Notes: generated by a model from the sequence alone, not told the origin. DNA of 64,000 nucleotides from Thermomonas sp. (GCF_029945965.1 NZ_JAQSDO010000015.1:186001-250000), one strand, 5' to 3'; shown: positions 50,057 to 59,123, counted from the first letter of the stretch. Numbers and translations are program-made.

Positions 50057-50929
50057 ATGCTTGCCACCGCCATCGTGGTCTTTCGCGAGGTCCTCGAGGC
50101 CGCGCTGATCATCAGTATTGTCTTCGCCGCCACTCGCGGGCTAGCCGGGCGCGGCCGCTGGGTGGCGATGGGCGTCGCCTGGGGCCTGGCCGGTGCAGTC
50201 GTGCTGGCGCTGGGGGCTGGCCGCGTCGCCGCCGCTGCCGAAGGCATGGGCCAGGAACTGCTCAATGCCGGTGTGTTGCTTGCCGCCGTGCTCATGCTGG
50301 CCTGGCATGCAATCTGGATGTCGCGTCATGGCCGCGAACTGGCGCTGCAGATGAAGACCGTCGGGGCCGAGGTCGTGTCCGGTGCGCGGCCGGTACGCGC
50401 GCTAATGCTGGTGGTCGCGCTGGCCGTGTTGCGCGAGGGCTCCGAGGTCGTCCTGTTCCTATACGGCATGGGCGCAGGCGGCTCGGGCGCCGCCTCGATG
50501 GCCGCCGGCGGAGCGGCCGGGCTGCTGGCGGGAGGCGCGGTGGGCGTCGCACTGTATCTCGGGCTGCTCGGCATTCCGCTGCGCCATTTCTTTACCGCCA
50601 CCAACTGGATGGTGTTGCTGTTGGCAGCGGGACTGGCGTCGCAGGCGGCGCACTTCCTGATCCAGGCCGACCTCCTGCCTCCGCTTTCGCAGCAGGTCTG
50701 GGATACCTCCGGGCTGCTCTCCAACCAGTCGCTGCTGGGACAGACGCTGCGCACCCTCATCGGGTACGACGCGCGACCGTCAGGCATGCAACTCGTTTTC
50801 TACACAGTCACCGCTTTGCTCATCCTGACAGGAATGAAAATATGGGGATCGTCCCAATCCGCGCCAACACCCGTCCGTCCAGTCGTCACTCCCGTTCCCT
50901 CTGCAGCCAGCCGCTCCGAATCGCATTGA
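50057..50929 (+). CDS. FTR1-family iron permease
   Basis: 290-residue inner-membrane permease with about seven helices. Both REXXE iron-binding motifs of the FTR1/EfeU family are present: REVLE at residues 10-14 and REGSE at 126-130. It takes up iron with an associated oxidation step. It follows the cupredoxin gene. Its last 88 bp overlap, in another frame, the start of the next gene. Its C-terminal tail is Pro/Ser-rich and not conserved, which is where the overlap falls. Confidence 0.93.
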   Translation: MLATAIVVFREVLEAALIISIVFAATRGLAGRGRWVAMGVAWGLAGAVVLALGAGRVAAAAEGMGQELLNAGVLLAAVLMLAWHAIWMSRHGRELALQMKTVGAEVVSGARPVRALMLVVALAVLREGSEVVLFLYGMGAGGSGAASMAAGGAAGLLAGGAVGVALYLGLLGIPLRHFFTATNWMVLLLAAGLASQAAHFLIQADLLPPLSQQVWDTSGLLSNQSLLGQTLRTLIGYDARPSGMQLVFYTVTALLILTGMKIWGSSQSAPTPVRPVVTPVPSAASRSESH

Positions 50930-51651
50930 TTGCAGTCGCCTTGGCCGCGCCTGCGCTGGCATTGTCCTTGCCGGCGCATGCCGGTGCCGCCTCCAAGGTC
51001 TACCTGCCGAAAGTCGAATACCGCGAACTTGAACTCGAGTTCCGTGGCGGCTGGCAGGACTACAACGGGACCGACCAAGGTGATGGCCAGCAGTACGTGT
51101 TCGACGTCGGCTACGGCGTTACCACGCGCTGGTTCACCGAACTGGCCGTGTTCTATTCCCGGGCCCCGGGCGAGGGCGGACAGATCCAGGAGTTCAAGTC
51201 CGAGAACATCTTCCTGCTGACCGAGCCGGGCAAGCATTGGCTGGACATCGGCCTGATCGCCGAGGTCGTGCACAACCGCGCCAGGGGACTGAACGAGATC
51301 GAGTTCGGCCCACTGTTCCAGACCCAGGTGGGACGCGAGCAATTCAACCTCAACTTCGAGTTCTCGCGCGAGCTTGTCGACGGTGCCAAGACCGAGCTGG
51401 GCTACGCCTGGCAATGGAAGCATCGCGGCAACCCGAAACTGGAATTCGGCTTGCAGGGCTTTGGCGACCTCGGCCCGACTGGCGCTTTGGGTAAGGCTCA
51501 CGAGTCCAAACTGGGTCCTGCGTTGTTCGGCAGCATGCGGTTGCCGTCGGGTCACAAGATCAAGTACGACGGCGCGGTCCTGGCCGGGGTCACCGCCGGT
51601 GCGCCCGATACCACCGTGCGCTTCCAACTGGAGTACGAACTGGCGCTGTAG
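50842..51651 (+). CDS. Exported envelope protein of unknown function, third gene of the iron unit
   Basis: 269 residues. An Arg-rich n-region, hydrophobic core (LRIALIAVALAAPALALSLPAHA) and cleavage site form a signal peptide. The mature part alternates aromatic/charged strands (VEYRELELEFRGGWQDYNG, WFTELAVFYSR, FQLEYELAL ending) suggestive of a small outer-membrane beta-barrel. I do not recognise a family. ATG 50842 with AGGA upstream is the only convincing start, so it overlaps ftr1 by 88 bp; a TTG at 50926 would remove the n-region. Co-transcription with ftr1 suggests a role in iron passage. Confidence 0.72.
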   Translation: MGIVPIRANTRPSSRHSRSLCSQPLRIALIAVALAAPALALSLPAHAGAASKVYLPKVEYRELELEFRGGWQDYNGTDQGDGQQYVFDVGYGVTTRWFTELAVFYSRAPGEGGQIQEFKSENIFLLTEPGKHWLDIGLIAEVVHNRARGLNEIEFGPLFQTQVGREQFNLNFEFSRELVDGAKTELGYAWQWKHRGNPKLEFGLQGFGDLGPTGALGKAHESKLGPALFGSMRLPSGHKIKYDGAVLAGVTAGAPDTTVRFQLEYELAL

Positions 51652-51765
51652 CCCCCGCCAGCCAAAGAATGGTTCCCTGCAGGAACTGCTTCCGCGCCGA
51701 GAGAGCCTGCCGCTTGGAACAGCGTGCAGGCGCTCCAGGAGTGGCCGCGGTGGCCGTAGCGTTAC

Positions 51766-53376
51766 CTACATCCGGAACACGCCGAAACGGCTGCGATCCG
51801 CGATCGGTGCATTCAGCGAGGCTGACAGCCCCAGGCCCAGCACCCGGCGCGTATCGGCCGGATCGATGATGCCATCGTCCCATAGCCGCGCGGTGGCGTA
51901 GTAGGGGTTGCCCTGCAACTCGTACTGATCGCGCAGTGGCGCCTTGAATGTTTCCTCTTCCTCGGGCGTCCACACACCGCCCTTGGCTTCGATGCCGTCG
52001 CGCTTGACCGTGGCCAGCACCGTCGCCGCCTGTTCGCCCCCCATCACACTGATCCGCGCATTCGGCCACATCCACAGGAAGCGCGCACCGTAGGCGCGGC
52101 CGCACATCGCGTAATTGCCGGCACCAAAACTGCCGCCGATCACCACCGTGAACTTGGGCACATGCGAGCATGCCACCGCAGTCACCATCTTGGCGCCGTC
52201 TTTTGCAATCCCGGCCTGTTCGTATTTCTTGCCGACCATGAAGCCGGTGATGTTCTGCAGGAACACCAGCGGGATGCCGCGCTGGTTGCACAGTTCGATG
52301 AAGTGCGCGCCCTTCAGCGCGCTTTCGGCGAACAGGATGCCGTTGTTGGCGATGATCCCGACTGGATAGCCATGCAGGTGCGCGAAGCCGGTGATCAGGG
52401 TCTTGCCGTAGCGCGCCTTGAACTCCTGTAGCTCACTGCCGTCGGTGATGCGCGCGATGACCTCGCGGATGTCGAATGGACGGCGCGCGTCCTTCGGCAC
52501 GATGCCGTACAACTCTTCAGCGGCGAACAACGGCTGGCGCGATGGCTGTACCGCCACCGGCAACTTCTTGCTGCGATTCAGCGTACCGACGATCCCGCGT
52601 GCGATTTCCAGCGCATGGCGGTCGTCCTCGGCGAAATGATCGGCGACGCCCGAGATTCTGGTATGCACGTCGGCGCCGCCCAGGGTTTCGGCATCGACCA
52701 CTTCGCCCGTGGCAGCCTTCACCAGTGGCGGCCCGCCGAGGAAGATCGTGCCCTGCTCCTTGACGATGATCGATTCATCGCACATCGCCGGCACGTAGGC
52801 GCCGCCAGCGGTGCAACTACCCATCACCACCGCGATCTGCGGGATGTTCTCCGCGCTCAGCCGCGCCTGGTTGTAGAAGATCCGGCCGAAGTGTTCCTTG
52901 TCCGGGAATACCTCGTCCTGCAGCGGCAGGAACGCGCCGCCGGAATCGACCAGATAGACGCAAGGGAGGTGGTTCTCGCGGGCGATCTCCTGCGCGCGCA
53001 GGTGCTTCTTCACCGTCATCGGGAAGTAGGTGCCGCCCTTGACGGTGGCGTCATTGGCCACCACCACGACTTCCTGTCCCATCACCCGGCCGATGCCGCA
53101 AACCATGCCAGCCGCAGGTGCGGCGCCGTCGTACATGCCTTCGGCGGCGAGCGGGGCAATCTCCAGGAATGGCGAACCGGCATCAAGCAGCGCGCTGATG
53201 CGATCACGCGGGAGCAGCTTGCCGCGTTCGGTGTGCTTGTTGCGCGCCTTCTCGCCACCACCATCGGCAGCATGTGCGAGGCGGCGGTCGAGCTCGGCGA
53301 CCAGCTCGCGATGCCAGGCGACGTTGTCCTGGAAATCCTGTGAGCGGGGATCGATCTGGGAGGTCAGCGCGGGCAT
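51766..53376 (-). CDS. liuB: 3-methylcrotonyl-CoA carboxylase beta (carboxyltransferase) subunit
   Basis: 536-residue acyl-CoA carboxyltransferase with both crotonase-like halves complete ([97 protein letters not shown]). The [12 protein letters not shown] block and overall length are those of MCC beta rather than propionyl-CoA carboxylase. It pairs with LiuD. It stands apart from liuC-D-E, with the iron genes between. A relic of its 3' end exists at 49436-49575. Confidence 0.94.
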   Translation of the reverse strand: MPALTSQIDPRSQDFQDNVAWHRELVAELDRRLAHAADGGGEKARNKHTERGKLLPRDRISALLDAGSPFLEIAPLAAEGMYDGAAPAAGMVCGIGRVMGQEVVVVANDATVKGGTYFPMTVKKHLRAQEIARENHLPCVYLVDSGGAFLPLQDEVFPDKEHFGRIFYNQARLSAENIPQIAVVMGSCTAGGAYVPAMCDESIIVKEQGTIFLGGPPLVKAATGEVVDAETLGGADVHTRISGVADHFAEDDRHALEIARGIVGTLNRSKKLPVAVQPSRQPLFAAEELYGIVPKDARRPFDIREVIARITDGSELQEFKARYGKTLITGFAHLHGYPVGIIANNGILFAESALKGAHFIELCNQRGIPLVFLQNITGFMVGKKYEQAGIAKDGAKMVTAVACSHVPKFTVVIGGSFGAGNYAMCGRAYGARFLWMWPNARISVMGGEQAATVLATVKRDGIEAKGGVWTPEEEETFKAPLRDQYELQGNPYYATARLWDDGIIDPADTRRVLGLGLSASLNAPIADRSRFGVFRM

Positions 53377-53473
53377 CGGTTGGCCATTTATTGGTTCATT
53401 GTTCGTCAGCCATCAATCTGGCAATGCCACAGGATAACCGCTGAGGGCACCTGCTTTCGGCATGCCGCAATGG

Positions 53474-53490
53474 TGATGCTACGAGCATCA
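53474..53490. promoter_or_regulatory. Short palindrome upstream of liuB
   Basis: TGATGCT-acg-AGCATCA is a perfect 7-bp inverted repeat about 98 bp before the liuB start. It lies in the 280-bp gap 53377-53656, which has no gene and otherwise holds terminator hairpins near 53577-53633. It could be an operator or a small hairpin; no regulator is assigned. Confidence 0.3.
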
Positions 53491-53604
53491 AATCGTTGGT
53501 GATTGCGCAGGCAGGCATTGTGCTCGAGAGCTGAGGCATCACGATGCTGCTAGCGCGCAAGCAACCCGCAAAAACGAAAGGCCCGCCGAGGCGGGCAACG
53601 AGCC

Positions 53605-53633
53605 AAAAAAAAGGCCCGCCGAGGCGGGCCTTT
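53605..53633 (-). terminator. Rho-independent terminator after the 127-residue lipoprotein gene
   Basis: On the - strand AAAGGCCCGCC-TCG-GGCGGGCC is followed by eight T. A second, imperfect copy of the same GC stem lies at 53577-53596, giving a tandem arrangement. It starts 24 bp after the lipoprotein stop. Confidence 0.88.
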
Positions 53634-53656
53634 CAGGGATCGCGATGCTAAGAAAA

Positions 53657-54040
53657 TCAGTTTTTCTTGGCTTCTGCAGCAGCAGCATCAGCCTTGTCGG
53701 CCACGTGCTGTGCGGCGTCTGCAGTGCTCTGCGCAGCGTCGGCAGTGGCAGAGGCGGCGCCGGCAGCAGCTTCGGCACCAGCGGCTTTGGCAGCATCAGC
53801 AGCCTGCTGGGCGTTGGCAGCGACTTCGCCCACGGCTTCGCCGGTGGAGGCGGCAGCAGATTCGACACCCTGTTGGGCGGCGTTGCCGGCAGCAGAAGCA
53901 GCGTCGGCAGCAGCATTGCCAGCCTGGTCGGCGGCGGCGGAGGCTTCGGCAGCTTGCTGCTTGGCTTCCGGAGTTTCGTTCTTGCAGGCCGACAGGGCGA
54001 GGACGCCAGCGGCGAGCAGCACTACGAGCTTGGTATTCAT
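53657..54040 (-). CDS. Ala-rich lipoprotein (copy 1)
   Basis: 127 residues. A lipobox at LALSAC (Cys19) follows a short hydrophobic signal. The mature part is more than half Ala with regular acidic, Gln and Lys residues and ends KKN, predicting a long amphipathic helix or coiled coil like Lpp-type proteins, possibly bound to the outer membrane. AGGAGA precedes the ATG. The neighbouring gene encodes a similar protein, so the two are likely ancient duplicates. Function unknown. Confidence 0.8.
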   Translation of the reverse strand: MNTKLVVLLAAGVLALSACKNETPEAKQQAAEASAAADQAGNAAADAASAAGNAAQQGVESAAASTGEAVGEVAANAQQAADAAKAAGAEAAAGAASATADAAQSTADAAQHVADKADAAAAEAKKN

Positions 54041-54178
54041 TGGGTTCTCTCCTGATGAGTTATGGAAAATGGTTCGGGTTTTGGATCAAGCAACGCCAGT
54101 GGGCTTCGCGATCCGATCTGTGACCGGCGGGTCGTTCACTGACTTACTTATGTTCGCAGCCCCGAGAGGCTGGTTACG

Positions 54179-54203
54179 AAAAAGCCGTCGGTATACCGAC
54201 GGC
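54179..54203 (-). terminator. Rho-independent terminator after the 119-residue lipoprotein gene
   Basis: A perfect 20-bp palindrome GCCGTCGGTATACCGACGGC (54184-54203) is followed on the - strand by five T. It separates the two lipoprotein genes into distinct transcripts. Confidence 0.85.
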
Positions 54204-54251
54204 TCTTCGATCTTGCGATATTGAACATGGCGTGGTTACGCCAAATCAATA

Positions 54252-54611
54252 TTACTTCTTGGCAGCAGCAGCAGCGTCTACCGCGGCGTCCTTGGCCTGA
54301 CCAGCGGCGTCGGCTGCGTTCTCAGCAGAGTCGGCAGCGGAGTCAGCCTTGGACATGTCGCTGCCAGCAGCGGCAGTGGCAGTGGCAGCGGAGTCAGCAG
54401 CGTCAGAAGCCATGGCAGCGGTGTCGGCAGCGGCCTGGGCAGCGTCTGTAGCAGCAGTGTCACCGGTTGCAGCGGCGGAGTTGGCAGCAGCCTGGGCATC
54501 GCCAGCAGCAGCAGCGGCATCAGCAGAGGCGTCAGCGGCCTGCTCCTTGTTGGTGCAAGCGGTCAGGGCCAGGCCCAGCGCCATTGCCAGCAGGATCTTG
54601 TTGATCGACAT
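54252..54611 (-). CDS. Ala-rich lipoprotein (copy 2)
   Basis: 119 residues with lipobox LALTAC (Cys19) and a mature part dominated by Ala, Asp and Ser/Thr, ending AAAAKK. Predicted to be a lipid-anchored helical protein related in style to its downstream neighbour. ATG 54611 with AGGAAAC upstream is chosen; an open extension to 54695 lacks a signal peptide. A TTGACA promoter with an A/T-rich upstream tract suggests high expression. Confidence 0.8.
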   Translation of the reverse strand: MSINKILLAMALGLALTACTNKEQAADASADAAAAAGDAQAAANSAAATGDTAATDAAQAAADTAAMASDAADSAATATAAAGSDMSKADSAADSAENAADAAGQAKDAAVDAAAAAKK

Positions 54612-54667
54612 GATACGGTTTCCTCGTCGTAAGTTATTTGGCAACGCGCAAACTGCGCGCCCGTAAC

Positions 54668-54695
54668 ATGATGACAAGCCATTATCCTGTGTCAA
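54668..54695 (-). promoter_or_regulatory. Promoter of the 119-residue lipoprotein gene
   Basis: Reading the - strand, a consensus -35 TTGACA (54690-54695) is followed after 16 bp by CATCAT as a weak -10. Just upstream, at about 54705-54740, lies an A/T-rich tract with runs of A that looks like an UP element; it overlaps the 3' end of the thiolase gene. Confidence 0.55.
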
Positions 54696-54735
54696 GCGGT
54701 TGGCCTGTTTTTTTTCATATTTTCGTTTTATTTCT

Positions 54736-55911
54736 TCACATCAACTCGACCGCCATGGCCGTGGCTTCGCCGCCACCAATGCACAGGGACGCCACTCCGC
54801 GGCGCCCGCCACGGGCCTGAAGGGCGTTCAGCAAGGTGACCAGCAAGCGAGCGCCGGATGCCCCAATCGGATGTCCCAGCGCCAAAGCGCCGCCATTTAC
54901 GTTCAATTTTTCATGCGGAATGCCCAGATCGGTCATCGGTGCCATGGCTACGCAGGCGAAGGCTTCGTTAATCTCGAACAGGTCCACGTCAGCCACGTTC
55001 CAGCCCGCCTTGGCCAGCACGTTCCGGATAGCGGTCACGGGGGCTGTGGTGAACCATTCCGGGGCCTGTGCATGGGTGGAATGCGCAACAATCCGTGCCA
55101 GCGGCGTGGCGCCGGCGGCCTTGGCCGCCTCGGCCGACATCACCACCAGCGCAGCCGCGCCATCGGAAATCTTGGATGAGGAGGCCGCGGTCAACACGCC
55201 GTCCTTTCCGAATGCCGCACGCAGGCCCGGGATCTTGCTGGTGTCGATCTTGCCGGGCTCCTCGTCCTGGTCCACGACGACCTCGCCCTTGCGGGTCTTG
55301 ACGGTCACCGGCGCGATTTCGGCGGCGAACGCGCCGGAAGCCTGCGCGGCCTGGGCGCGCTTGACGCTTTCCGCCGAGAAGCCGTCGAGCTTGGCACGGT
55401 CGAAATCGTACTTGTTGCAGGCGGTGTCGCCGAACACGCCCATCGCCTTGCCATCGTCGGGATTGGTCAGTCCGTCGTAAGCCATGTGATCAAGGAACTC
55501 GGCGCTACCGAAGCGGATGCCGGTGCGCGAGCCATTGAGCAGGTGCGGCGCATTGGTCATCGATTCCATGCCGCCGGCAACAATGGCGCTTGCGCTGCCC
55601 GCCTTGATCAGGTCGTGGGCCAGCATCACTGCCTTCATGCCGGAGCCGCAGACCTTGTTGATGGTGGTGCAGCCGGCGGCATCCGGGATGCCTGCGGCGC
55701 GCGAGGCCTGGCGTGCCGGTGCCTGGCCGAGGCCGGCGGACAGTACGCAGCCCATGATGACTTCATCGATGCTTGCGGCGTCCACGCCGGATTGCGCCAG
55801 TGCAGCACTGATCGCGGTGGCGCCCAAGGTGGGGCTTGGTACGCCGGTGAACTGGCCGAGGAATGAACCGATGGCGGTGCGCTTGGCACCAACGATGACG
55901 ATGTCGCTCAT
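54736..55911 (-). CDS. Acetyl-CoA acetyltransferase (thiolase)
   Basis: 391-residue thiolase. Nucleophilic Cys88 in NKVCGSGMKAVMLAH, GHPIGASGAR with the catalytic His, and the second Cys in LCIGGGEATAM are all present. The pattern is that of degradative/biosynthetic acetoacetyl-CoA thiolases. In this neighbourhood it would cleave acetoacetyl-CoA formed from leucine-derived acetoacetate. ATG 55911 with GGGAG upstream is the family start; the open frame upstream to 56184 has no homology. Confidence 0.92.
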   Translation of the reverse strand: MSDIVIVGAKRTAIGSFLGQFTGVPSPTLGATAISAALAQSGVDAASIDEVIMGCVLSAGLGQAPARQASRAAGIPDAAGCTTINKVCGSGMKAVMLAHDLIKAGSASAIVAGGMESMTNAPHLLNGSRTGIRFGSAEFLDHMAYDGLTNPDDGKAMGVFGDTACNKYDFDRAKLDGFSAESVKRAQAAQASGAFAAEIAPVTVKTRKGEVVVDQDEEPGKIDTSKIPGLRAAFGKDGVLTAASSSKISDGAAALVVMSAEAAKAAGATPLARIVAHSTHAQAPEWFTTAPVTAIRNVLAKAGWNVADVDLFEINEAFACVAMAPMTDLGIPHEKLNVNGGALALGHPIGASGARLLVTLLNALQARGGRRGVASLCIGGGEATAMAVELM

Positions 55912-56034
55912 GGAGAACTCCCGGGTCGTGGGGCCGGCTGGGCCGGGTATCTGATTATCGAATCCCCTGATTATGGCGCGAAACGATGATCGATGCTGCG
56001 CTGCGACAAGGCCGGCCTGTTCATTAAAAAATCG

Positions 56035-56063
56035 TTGAGATGCTCTGCGGACTGGCATACAAC
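56035..56063 (+). promoter_or_regulatory. Candidate promoter of the autotransporter gene
   Basis: TTGAGA (-35) and TACAAC (-10) are spaced by 17 bp and lie about 60 bp before the ATG of the autotransporter gene, after an AT-rich stretch (TTCATTAAAAAATCG). Confidence 0.5.
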
Positions 56064-56123
56064 ATGCGTCTACGCGAGAGGATCCGGCCGACATGCAGCC
56101 GGCGCGAAATTTTGGAGTGGGGC

Positions 56124-59102
56124 ATGAAGACATACAACAAACAATCAATCCGCAGGCGCCCGATGGCTTCAGCATTGCTGCCATGCGCGATCGCGCTGGC
56201 GCTGGCTGCCTGTGGCGGTGGCGGTGGTGTGCGAGCCACGCCGCCAGTCACGCCATCTACACCACCACCAACTGGCGGGATCGGCTTCACGCCGAATGTG
56301 GCCAATGACGCAACTCTGGTAGTGAATCCACCTGCCATCCCGACTCTGGCTCCGCCCATCACTTTTGTTAACCCCAGCCTCAACCTGCACCTGAGCCTGA
56401 TCAATGCGATGGGTGCCTTGGGTGCCGGGTTGAAGGGGCAGGGCGTGACGATCGGGTTTCTCGATTCCGGAGTGAATCGCAGCCATCCGACCTTGAACGG
56501 CCGGGTCACCAGCAGCTTCATTCATGTCAATTCGCCACCCAACAACCTGAGCATCGACGACGTGGTTGGCCATGGCACCACGGTGGCATCGCTGGCGGCT
56601 GGTCGATCGGCCGTCGGCAACTACTTGAACGCAGATGGAACCAACTCCGGCAATACCGGAGTTTGGGGCGGTGGCGTGGCCCAGGATGCCAACATCGCGT
56701 CGTCTCGCTTCATCAGTGATGCACGTCCGGTCGATGACGGTTCCGGCGGAGGCAATGAAATCTTCGCTGGCGAGGGTTACGGCGATTATTTCCAGGCGCT
56801 CAATGCCGAGCTCGCCACTGCAGGTGCCAAGGTCATCAACAACTCGTGGGGTGGCCTGTACTGGAACGATCCTGCACTGACCGTGGAATTGGCCAATGCG
56901 TGGAAGGACTTCGTGGTCAACCGCGGCGGGATTGTGGTCTTTGCCAACGGTAACAGCGGCGATGACCCGCGCTTTGCCGGCAATCCTTCCGACAATGCTG
57001 CGCTGCCGACCATTGCCAACGATGCTGCGCTCGAGAAGGGATGGCTCACAGTCGGCGCGCTGGATCCGGACACTCCCACGCAGTTGACCAGCTACTCGCA
57101 GCAGTGCGGCATCGCGATGAATTACTGCCTGGTTGCACCGGGCAACGTGGTGTTCATCGACTCCAAGGCGACCTCGCAAGCCACCAGTGGCCTCTACAAA
57201 GGCGGCGGCACCTCGTATGCAGCGCCCTTGGTGTCCGGTGCTGCAGCGGTGGTGTGGTCGGTGTTTCCGTATTTCAACAATGACCTGGTTCGGCAAAGCC
57301 TGCTGGCTGCTGCCAAGGACCTCGGCGCTCCGGGCGTGGATCCGGTCTTCGGCTGGGGCCTGCTGGACGTCACCAAAGCTGCCAACGGCCCCAGCAACTT
57401 CGCCTGGGGCGATGTCAGCGTGTCGTTTTCCGGAAATTCCGTGTGGCGCAATCCGATCATCGGTAGCGGCGGCCTGACCAAGGCCGGCAGCGGCATCCTG
57501 ACCTTGGCTGAAACCGCCAATTTCACCGGTGTGACTCAGGTCCAGGCCGGTGGACTGGACATCCGCAAGGGCCTGCGTTCCAACCTGTCGATTGCGAGCG
57601 GCGCCACCGTCTGGGGCAGCGGCAGCTTCGGCGGCAACGTCAGCAACAGCGGCCGCTTCTTCGGTGGGGCCAGTACGCCCGCAGCAATCGCCGGTAATTT
57701 CATCCAGTCCTCGACCGGCAACCTCGGGGTCTGGCTTGGCAGCACATTGAAAGTCACCGGCACGGCCATGATCGACGGGCAGATGTCGATCCTGGGCGTC
57801 AAGAGCGGGTACACCACCACTGCCAAGGAAACCCTGCTCAATTCGGTGGGTGGCGTGAGTGGCACCTTCAGCACGCTGAAGGCCGCGCCGAACGTCTTCC
57901 TCGATGCCAGCCTTGCCTACGACCCGAACAACGTGTTCCTCAACATCAACCGGATCGATGTCGCCACCGCCGTGGCGGGGATGAGCCTGTCCACGATCAC
58001 GCAGACGTCGGCTGTGCGTGTCGAGTCGGCGATGACCGCGATCGATGGCCAGCTTGCTGGCTTCGCACCTGCGGGCATCGGCAGCAGCTTTATCGATGCA
58101 GCCGGCGATCTGCAGCGGTCGACCAGCATTGCCAACGCCGACATCTCCCTGCGCAGCCTGTCGGGTGAATTGCATGCGGCGTCGGCGGCGATGACCTTCG
58201 ATGGCATCGATGCCGGACGTCGTGCGCTGGATGGGCGCATCGAGCGTCTCGCGCATGCGCGCAATGCGGTGGGTGGCGTTGGTGGCTGGTATCGCGACCT
58301 GTCGAGCAGCGGCACGCTGGCACAAAGCAGCTACGACAGCATCGGCATGGGCGCGTCGGGCGAGATGATCGGCAACGATTGGCAGGCCGGCCAAAACACC
58401 GTGATCGGCATCGGCATGAACCGGATCGAGCAATCCAGCTGGCTGGGCGCGTTCGGCGATCGCAACCGCGGCCGTCAGCGCGAGATGCAACTGTATGCCG
58501 CCAGCTGGCACGGCGATTGGTACGGCCAGGCGCAACTGGCGCTGGGTTCATTCGAGCGCCAACTGCAGCGCAACCTGCTGCTCGGCTCACTGCAGGACGC
58601 AGTAGCCACGCAATTGGCTGGCAGCTACACCAGTGCATCCGGCGAAATTGGCTGGCGTTTCGAGGGCACCAGTGACATTGCGCTGACGCCTTATCTGGGC
58701 AGCCAGTTCGTGCGCATCGGCAATGACGGTTTTGCCGAGGCCAGTGCGACCGGCTTCGGCCTGCGCGCCAATGCCTGGGACAGCAGCCGCTGGCAGGGTT
58801 TCGCTGGCTTGCGCGCCGATCGCGGTTGGCGCGTGGGTGGCATCGACCTGCGTGCCGATGCGCGCGCCGAATGGCAGCAGACGCTCGCGTCGCGCGGGCA
58901 ACTGTTCGATGCCAGTTACACCGGTTTGACCCAGTGGGCGCCATTGCAGGGCATTGCATTGGGCAGCCGCAGTTCCTTGCTCGGGTTGGGCGTGTCGGCA
59001 AGCGTAGACAACAACACGTCGTTTCGCTTTGACCTCAGTCGCCGCACAGGTGCAATCGGCGCAAGCACGATGGCGTCGTTGCAAGCAGCGTATCGCTTCT
59101 GA
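56124..59102 (+). CDS. Subtilisin-family autotransporter serine protease
   Basis: 992 residues. A signal sequence ends in a lipobox-like LALAAC followed by five Gly, so it may be lipidated as in NalP of Neisseria. The S8 protease domain carries Asp114 (IGFLDSGVN), His150 (GHGTTVASLAAG) and Ser364 (GGGTSYAAPLVSG), a complete triad. A passenger stem with autotransporter beta-helix repeats follows (GGLTKAGSGILTLAETANF, GGLDIRKGLRSNLSI, GSGSFGGNV). A 12-strand barrel ends in AAYRF. The product should be exposed on or cleaved from the cell surface. ATG 56124 follows GGAGTGGGGC; an upstream ATG at 56040 is less likely. Confidence 0.92.
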   Translation: MKTYNKQSIRRRPMASALLPCAIALALAACGGGGGVRATPPVTPSTPPPTGGIGFTPNVANDATLVVNPPAIPTLAPPITFVNPSLNLHLSLINAMGALGAGLKGQGVTIGFLDSGVNRSHPTLNGRVTSSFIHVNSPPNNLSIDDVVGHGTTVASLAAGRSAVGNYLNADGTNSGNTGVWGGGVAQDANIASSRFISDARPVDDGSGGGNEIFAGEGYGDYFQALNAELATAGAKVINNSWGGLYWNDPALTVELANAWKDFVVNRGGIVVFANGNSGDDPRFAGNPSDNAALPTIANDAALEKGWLTVGALDPDTPTQLTSYSQQCGIAMNYCLVAPGNVVFIDSKATSQATSGLYKGGGTSYAAPLVSGAAAVVWSVFPYFNNDLVRQSLLAAAKDLGAPGVDPVFGWGLLDVTKAANGPSNFAWGDVSVSFSGNSVWRNPIIGSGGLTKAGSGILTLAETANFTGVTQVQAGGLDIRKGLRSNLSIASGATVWGSGSFGGNVSNSGRFFGGASTPAAIAGNFIQSSTGNLGVWLGSTLKVTGTAMIDGQMSILGVKSGYTTTAKETLLNSVGGVSGTFSTLKAAPNVFLDASLAYDPNNVFLNINRIDVATAVAGMSLSTITQTSAVRVESAMTAIDGQLAGFAPAGIGSSFIDAAGDLQRSTSIANADISLRSLSGELHAASAAMTFDGIDAGRRALDGRIERLAHARNAVGGVGGWYRDLSSSGTLAQSSYDSIGMGASGEMIGNDWQAGQNTVIGIGMNRIEQSSWLGAFGDRNRGRQREMQLYAASWHGDWYGQAQLALGSFERQLQRNLLLGSLQDAVATQLAGSYTSASGEIGWRFEGTSDIALTPYLGSQFVRIGNDGFAEASATGFGLRANAWDSSRWQGFAGLRADRGWRVGGIDLRADARAEWQQTLASRGQLFDASYTGLTQWAPLQGIALGSRSSLLGLGVSASVDNNTSFRFDLSRRTGAIGASTMASLQAAYRF

Positions 59103-59123
59103 CCGGAAGCACATTGGCCCATG

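Noticed and set aside
49672-51651. Continuous 659-codon + strand frame as one large protein
   Set aside because: Its first two thirds are out-of-frame shadow of the cupredoxin and FTR1 genes; only the part from 50842 has a signal peptide and protein-like sequence.
56169-58535. Long open frame (788 codons) antisense to the autotransporter gene
   Set aside because: The + strand encodes a complete protease-autotransporter with catalytic triad and barrel; the antisense frame has low-complexity His/Arg/Ala composition typical of high-GC shadows and no motif.
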